Shown: positions 59,108 through 64,000 of the stretch, one piece after another
Layout of the letters: the number at the start of each line of letters is the position of its first letter
Position numbering within the stretch: position 1 is the stretch's first letter
Assembly (NCBI GenBank): GCA_943736015.1
Contig: OX031062.1
Span: 59,508,962 to 59,572,961 of the forward strand
Length of the DNA stretch: 64,000 bases
Source of the DNA: Tridacna crocea
Lineage: Eukaryota; Mollusca; Bivalvia; Cardiida; Cardiidae
Direction: 5' to 3'
Position numbers and translations under genes: made by a program
The notes under the pieces: model-generated
Databases searched by the model: none
What the model was told of the DNA's origin: nothing
Seen by the model: only the letters and a program-made list of their open reading frames with translations

Positions 59108-59398
59108 AGATAATAAATATGTATAATTTCCATATTGTCTTCTTCAGATGCTATGTTGAAAGCTTTGTCTGTGTATTTCCTGTATGTAAATGAGAAGTTG
59201 CTCATGTAAAAATAGACCGTGCTTCTGGTCGGCGTTGACCTGGGCTGTAGTAAATCTCTAATTTCTCTTGTTGTTGGATGGTTTTCAACTACTGGGGTTT
59301 TATGAATGAAAATTATAAGGCTTTGGGAGCATAAAGATTATCTTTTTATATTTTGTTAAAATTTTTGTCCCAAAATCTGAAGGCCACCTTTAAAGTTT
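59108..59398 (-). repeat. Dispersed repeat of about 400 bp, copy 2 (reversed)
   Basis: GTATGTAAATGAGAAGTTGC, GTTGTTGGATGGTTTTCAAC, TACTGGGGTTTTATGAATGA and AAGGCCACCTTTAA are the reverse of 36510-36915. It meets a half MITE with no gap, so its insertion may have removed the rest of that MITE. Confidence 0.6.
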
Positions 59399-59683
59399 CA
59401 TTACAAATGTTTAGCAAGCTAAGGGTTAATTCCATTGTGAATGATTTGTGACCACTGAATCATTGTCTGACCAAGCATTGTAATGACAAACACCAGCACA
59501 CAGTGCTTTATTGGTCTCCCATGACTTGGTGCTAGTTGCACATTTGTGGATAACCAACCACTATTGAGTATTATGATATTGTACTTTCAATAAATATTGT
59601 GCTGAAAAGTGCAACATGCTCAGTACGCACTAAGAATATTGGCAGTTAGTGTTAAAAAGCATGACTGTTGTTACCATATTTCT
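59399..59683. other. Stretch without recognisable gene or repeat
   Basis: Nothing recognised. Confidence 0.35.
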
Positions 59684-59834
59684 CTTAACTTGCCTAAATT
59701 GGAAGCAAATGCTGATAAAAAATTAACTATTGGCCAAATTGTAAAAATGTCCATTGATAGACTAAATAACGCATTGTGTCAAGAAGAGAAAAAGCTGGTT
59801 ACCAGCAGTTTTGTTTGTCTGGTAAAGGGTTAGC
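59684..59834 (+). mobile_element. TTAA MITE with shortened core and Y arm
   Basis: X arm CTTGCCTAAATTGGAAGCAA, core GAAAAAGCTGGTTACCAGCA, then directly the tip GTCTGGTAAAGGGTTAG. Confidence 0.65.
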
Positions 59835-59994
59835 TCTAATTGACTTAGTATGGAACTGACAGACATCCTGAAAGATTACTTACTGGTAGCGGTTGTATAT
59901 TTTTGTGCATGATTTGGACTAATGTAGAACTGACCATTTACAAGCCAAAGACAAACATATGACTCCCAGGGGAATTTACAAGCTTATTTCTGGC

Positions 59995-60216
59995 TTAACG
60001 CTTTACCACACAATCCCAACTTTTAATGACCCTGAGCAAGAAAGCCTCAGGAAACATTGTGGGAAAAGGAGAAAATGCTGGTTACCAGCATTTTCTCCTT
60101 TTCCCACAATGTTTTCTAACCTTTCCAAATTAAATTTCAGTTTTTGCCTTTATTTTGTCATCTGCAAATGCTTTCAATTTGGACTAGTCCAAAATGTTCT
60201 CGTTTGGTAGAATTAA
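59995..60216 (-). mobile_element. TTAA MITE (Y-X)
   Basis: TTAACGCTTTACCACACAAT, core perfect, X arm shortened, ends CGTTTGGTAGAATTAA shared with the next copy. Confidence 0.85.
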
Positions 60217-60443
60217 CCCTTTCACAATGGACTGGACCGCACGTTTAACAGCCTTGATGAAAAATTCCTCTGAAGCATTGTGGAAGATGGAGAAAATGCT
60301 GATACCTAGAATTTACTCATTCCATAGTTTTTCTATCCTTCGTTTCACAAATGAATCTTACAATTTGAGTGACATAGAATTTATAACCTATAAATGCTTA
60401 TTTTATCAACATGTCTCAATGTTCTTGTCTGGTACAGAATTAA
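60213..60443 (-). mobile_element. Decayed TTAA MITE (Y-X), chained
   Basis: TTAACCCTTTCACAATGGAC, core relic AAAATGCTGATACCTAGAAT, ends GTCTGGTACAGAATTAA. Confidence 0.7.
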
Positions 60444-60492
60444 CTCTTAACAGAACAAAACTAATTAGACTTGTCCAAAGCAGCTGCCATTT
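60440..60492 (+). mobile_element. TTAA MITE X-end fragment
   Basis: TTAACTCTTAACAGAACAAA and TTAGACTTGTCCAAAGCAG, then unrelated sequence. Confidence 0.6.
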
Positions 60493-60532
60493 TTTATACC
60501 CCTGCAAAAAATTTGGGGCCATATAGTTTCTC

Positions 60533-60761
60533 TTAACTCATTACCAACCAACAAAATTCTAGGCTTGTCCAAATTGAACGCATCTGCAGACTACAAAATA
60601 AAAGGGACTGAAAACTTGAAATTTGTTTTGGGAAGGGTAGAAAACATTGTGGGAAAAGGAGAAAATGCTGGTTGCCAGCATTTTCTCCTTTTCCCACAAT
60701 GTTTTCCATAGGCTTCTTTCTCAGGGTCGCCAAACGTAGGGATTGTGTGGTAATGGGTTAA
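60533..60761 (+). mobile_element. TTAA MITE (X-Y), 229 bp
   Basis: TTAACTCATTACCAACCAAC, core centre TGCTGGTTGCCAGCA, Y arm AAACGTAGGGATTGTGTGG, ends TAATGGGTTAA. Confidence 0.88.
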
Positions 60762-60764
60762 GTC

Positions 60765-60915
60765 AGTCTTACCTGGTTGTCATTATTTTCTCCATCTTCC
60801 TCTATGTTTTCTACTATCTCACACATGAATTCCATTATTTTTGCAACATTTTATAAATATGCTGCCAGTTTTTTTTTTTCCAAAATGAAGGAGTCTAATA
60901 TTTTTGTAGTGAGAA
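60765..60915 (-). mobile_element. Decayed MITE right half
   Basis: TTATTTTCTCCATCTTCCTC, GTTTTCTACTATCTCACACA, and X-arm relics to GTAGTGAGAAAAT. Confidence 0.45.
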
Positions 60916-61025
60916 AATCAAAATATTGCTCAACCTAAACAATTTCCATAGTTGGCATAGTATTTCAAAAGCCATTATTTTTGTAGATGCTTTAAAATTT
61001 TAAGTCTTCATGAAGTTTGCTAATG

Positions 61026-61230
61026 TTACCCTGTAGCAAACAATCCAGAGTTTTGATAACCAAATTACACGCTTTCATCCAAGATATTGTTGAAAAAGGA
61101 TAATATGATGGTAAGCAGAATTTTTTCATATCCCACAATCTTTTTTAGACTTTCACAGTCAAATCTAATAATTTTAGCCAAATTTGATTTGCCATCAGTA
61201 AAATGTTTTCAATATTGATTGGCAGAAAAG
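61026..61230 (-). mobile_element. Decayed TTAA MITE (Y-X)
   Basis: GTTACCCTGTAGCAAACAAT, core relic GATAATATGATGGTAAGCAG, X relic GCCATCAGTAAAATGTTTTC. Confidence 0.5.
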
Positions 61231-61480
61231 TGAAATATGCACAGATAATATTATACAATTATATTACAATATTACACTGTATGAGAAAAGCACATGGGAT
61301 AGGTTCGCTGCTTTTAGCCTTATGGAATCCTTGGAGATTCAATATGAATTATTCATCAACCAACTGTTCCAATAATAGGCAACAATTTGTCATAGATTGT
61401 GGTCACAATGGATACATAACTTCTTTTGTTCTCAGTTATCTTTGACCTCTGGTCAACTCTTTAAAAGTTAGGGTTAATAA
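61231..61480. other. Stretch without recognisable gene
   Basis: Nothing recognised. Confidence 0.35.
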
Positions 61481-61483
61481 CTC

Positions 61484-61712
61484 TTAACCCATTACCACTC
61501 AATCCCTACTTTTGACGCCCCTGAGAAAAAAGCCTTTTGAAAACACTGTGGGAAAAGGAGAAAATGCTGGTAACCAGCATTTTCTCCTTTTCCCACAGTG
61601 TTTTCTAACATTTCCAAAACAAATTTCTATTTTTCAGTCACCTTTATTTTGTCGTCTGCAAATGCTTTCAATTTGGACCAGTCCAAAATTGTCTTGTGTG
61701 GTAATGAGTTAA
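61484..61712 (-). mobile_element. TTAA MITE (Y-X), 229 bp
   Basis: TTAACCCATTACCACTCAAT, perfect core of the CACTGTGGG type, ends TTGTGTGGTAATGAGTTAA. Confidence 0.88.
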
Positions 61713-62050
61713 TCACATGACAATGTTTTAGTCTGGTGTGACTTCAAAGCATTTGCAGAGGACAAAGGAATTTGACCCAAACGATTTGACTTGCTTCTGA
61801 AAGAGCAGAAAAATGTTTTGGGAGAAGTAGAACCTTTATATTATATTTCAAACTGGAGTCCAAAAAATAAAATGGCATATCAGCTCTTCCCACTGCGGAG
61901 AACTTTTTTTTTGACCTAGCAGCAAACAAAAAATATTAAAAAAAAAAAAATGAAATTTTGTCCATTGATAGGTAGAAAACAGTGTGAGAAAAGGAGAAAG
62001 TGCTGGTTGTTCACCATTTTTTCCCTGTTTCACAACATTTCCAAAATTAT
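61709..62050 (+). mobile_element. Decayed TTAA MITE pieces
   Basis: 61709-61830 is an X arm (TTAATCACATGACAATGTTT, CAAAGCATTTGCAGAGGACA). 61950-62050 is an X/core piece (TTTTGTCCATTGATAGGTAG, GAAAGTGCTGGTTGTTCACC). Confidence 0.55.
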
Positions 62051-62230
62051 TTCTTGCCATTCTTTGGTTGTACATAGTCAATGTAGTCATGATTATTTGA
62101 CATTGGGTGAATCAATGCAATATCAGAGACCTCATAAAATCAAATTTAGTTGTCAGGGGCCTTGGTTCCTGTTACAGAAGAAATATTGATGAAGTTGTTG
62201 ATTCTTTTCTGATGAAAAACCTGTTCCCTC

Positions 62231-62459
62231 TTAACTCATTACCACACGAGAAAATTTTAGACTGGTCCAAATTGGAAGCATTTGCAGACGACAAAATAAA
62301 AGTGACTCAAAAATAGGAATTTGTTCTGGTACGGGTAGAAAACACTGTGGGAAAAGGAGAAAATGCTGGTTACCAGCATTTTCTCCTTTTCCCACAGTGT
62401 TTTCAAAAGGATTCTTTCTCAGGGGCGTCAAAAGTAGGGATTGAGTGGTAATGGGTTAA
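62231..62459 (+). mobile_element. TTAA MITE (X-Y), 229 bp
   Basis: TTAACTCATTACCACACGAG, perfect CACTGTGGG core, Y arm AAAAGTAGGGATTGAGTGG, ends TAATGGGTTAA. Confidence 0.88.
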
Positions 62460-62467
62460 CAACTGCT

Positions 62468-62722
62468 TTAACCCTTTACCACACAAAAAATATTATAGCC
62501 TGGTTCAAACAACAAAATATTAGACTGGTCCAAATGGAAAGCACTTGCAGACGACATAATAAATGTAACTCAGAAATTGAAATTTGTTTCCAACAGGGTA
62601 GAAAACATTGTGGGAAAAGGAGAAAATGCTGGTTACAAGCATTTTCTCCTTTTCCAACAATGTTTTCAATAGGCTTCTTTAACAGGGGTGTTAAAAGTCG
62701 TGATTGTGTGGTAATGGGTTAA
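62468..62722 (+). mobile_element. TTAA MITE (X-Y) with duplicated tip segment
   Basis: TTAACCCTTTACCACACAAA. AATATTATAGCCTGGTTCAA and then AATATTAGACTGGTCCAAAT are two versions of the same X segment. Core centre TGCTGGTTACAAGCA, ends TAATGGGTTAA. Confidence 0.84.
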
Positions 62723-63599
62723 TCCGGAGGTTGTGGGCTTTAATCCAGGCTCAACCTAAATTCACTATGTAGGCTTGATGAATATCTTCATGACTGTTTA
62801 CATGGGAAGGGAGCTAGTGACCTAGATTGTTGCGCATTGAAATGGCAACAAAACACCAAATATGCACATGGTCATTTGTGTCCACTTGACATAATTGTAA
62901 AAATAAGGTCTATCATTAAAAATGTATAAAAAAAAAAACAACAAATGAACAATACATTCTCAATTTTAGATCTTGAAATGCTGTTTTTATGGGTTCATCC
63001 ATCTCGAATAGAATCAGATTTCAAACATGTCATGATTGCACTAATCACAGAGTTTTTCTGATATTTTCTTAAGTCCTTTGGATGACTCAGAATTTTCTGG
63101 ACATTATTGGCAGTCAAGGTCTACAAGAAGCTTGGTAAACTTAGAAGATTCAAATTGTATGTATGATGTCATGTATTGATCAGAAATATTGATCGCCATG
63201 GCAAACATGGTGGCTGGAATTCAGAGAGATTCCATCAAATCACCAAGACCAATATTTAGCATCAGATGAGTAAAGGTTGCTTTAATAGTATTGGATATTC
63301 TGTGGTTATTTTATAAAATAAGAGGATTTTTTTTGTGAGAGTGTCTATTGTAAATTATATTGGAAGTGTTACAGGTCTTAACCTTCATATAAAACAATAT
63401 GTTTGTTGGATTTTTCATATGATCAGTGCTGAATCAACAGCTGGAACAGATAGATGGTAAAGTTTCTACCTTATAATTACTTTGGCCTCAAATTGGCATC
63501 TCTTGTGCTAAACTAGGTCTTCTGCTCTTACATGGTATTATATGTAATCTTGAGTTTAAATATATTGTAGTTGAGAGAATACAGCTTTTAAAAAACATG
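62723..63599. other. Longest repeat-poor stretch near the end
   Basis: GGAGGTTGTGGGCTTTAATC at the start is a faint tRNA-like relic. The rest has only short open frames and no convincing splice pair. Confidence 0.4.
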
Positions 63600-63675
63600 T
63601 AATACATGTATAGGAAGAAAATCCTTATAACTAGCATTTTTTTTTTCCCCACACTGTTTGCTATCCTTTAATTAA
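63600..63675 (-). mobile_element. MITE core relic
   Basis: AGGAAGAAAATCCTTATAAC and CTAGCATTTTTTTTTTCCCC, ending at the TTAA of the next copy. Confidence 0.45.
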
Positions 63676-63905
63676 CCCATTACCACACAATCCCTACTTT
63701 TGACGACCCTGAGGTAGAAGCCTTTTGAAAATATTGTGGGAAAAGGAGAAAATGCTGGTAACCAGCATTTTCTCCTTTTCCCACAACATTTTCTATCCTT
63801 TCCAAATCAAATTTCAATTTTTTATTTAAATTAATTTCGTCGTCTGCAAAATTAATGCTTTCAATCTGGACTAGTCCAAAATTTTGTCGTTTGGTAAAGA
63901 GTTAA
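63672..63905 (-). mobile_element. TTAA MITE (Y-X)
   Basis: TTAACCCATTACCACACAAT, near-perfect core, X arm with a short inner duplication (CTGCAAAATTAATGCTTTC), ends GTTTGGTAAAGAGTTAA shared with the next. Confidence 0.87.
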
Positions 63906-64000
63906 CTCATTACCAAACAAAATTGTAGGTTTGTCAAAATTGAAAGCATTTGCTGACAAAATAAAAGTGACTTAAAATTTGAAATTTGTTTTGTGAAGGA
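63902..64000 (+). mobile_element. TTAA MITE (X-Y), cut by the window end
   Basis: TTAACTCATTACCAAACAAA through the X arm to TTTGTTTTGTGAAGGA. Confidence 0.82.

Noticed and set aside
198-64000. CRISPR-like array (regularly spaced palindromic repeats)
   Set aside because: Repeats are 229-bp transposons with TTAA boundaries in both orientations at irregular spacing, in animal DNA; no spacers of fixed length and no cas genes.
198-64000. Rho-independent-terminator-like hairpins at each MITE core
   Set aside because: The stems lack a following U tract as a feature, the context is eukaryotic, and the hairpins are explained by the transposon structure.

Overview
Animal nuclear DNA that is AT-rich and made mostly of short non-autonomous mobile elements. 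I see no bacterial-type genes, no rRNA, no intact tRNA and no complete protein-coding gene. The likely source is a bivalve mollusc or a related lophotrochozoan. Two things point that way: a CTCACCTGAGC element carrying a GTCC-repeat head (29163-30819), and tRNA-derived SINEs ending in a GGGTTTAACGCCAC-type tail. I know both mainly from molluscan DNA. This is inference from repeat content; no species can be named.

One family dominates. It is a roughly 229-bp MITE bounded by TTAA, with piggyBac-like ends (TTAA then CYCTTTACCA) and a near-perfect palindromic core of about 66 bp. By eye there are about 85 near-complete copies and 30-40 fragments, roughly 35-40% of the window, in both orientations. 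Each copy has two unlike arms, called here X (long, about 128 bp) and Y (short, about 74 bp), on either side of the palindrome; '+' means X first. Copies often sit end to end sharing one TTAA, in chains of two to four. Some sit inside one another at an internal TTAA. There are XX and YY foldback copies, and copies with swapped ends or cores. A related TTAA subfamily (called B here) starts CCCTTTACTCCATAGATACT.

Other elements: an LTR element in miniature (TRIM) with a tRNA-like sequence inside each LTR (13205-13685); a 1-kb inverted-repeat element studded with GTTCATGAAC (43784-44796); a TA-flanked, mariner-like non-autonomous element (40624-41883); several MITEs with 8-10 bp target duplications, including a triple nest at 3341-4117; two long hairpins (5959-6104 and 42860-43030); six copies of a palindrome carrying inverted CCAAT boxes; about seven SINE copies, one with a 13-bp target duplication (52328-52597); and several local tandem duplications.

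A few gaps between elements hold open stretches with plausible splice signals (4833-4961 minus, 16098-16315 minus, 7439-7612 plus with a poly(A) signal, 27637-27713 plus, and others). They may be exons of intron-rich genes, but in AT-rich DNA such stretches also arise by chance, so all are low confidence. The recurring 66-residue reading frame across the MITE is a by-product of the palindrome, not a gene.
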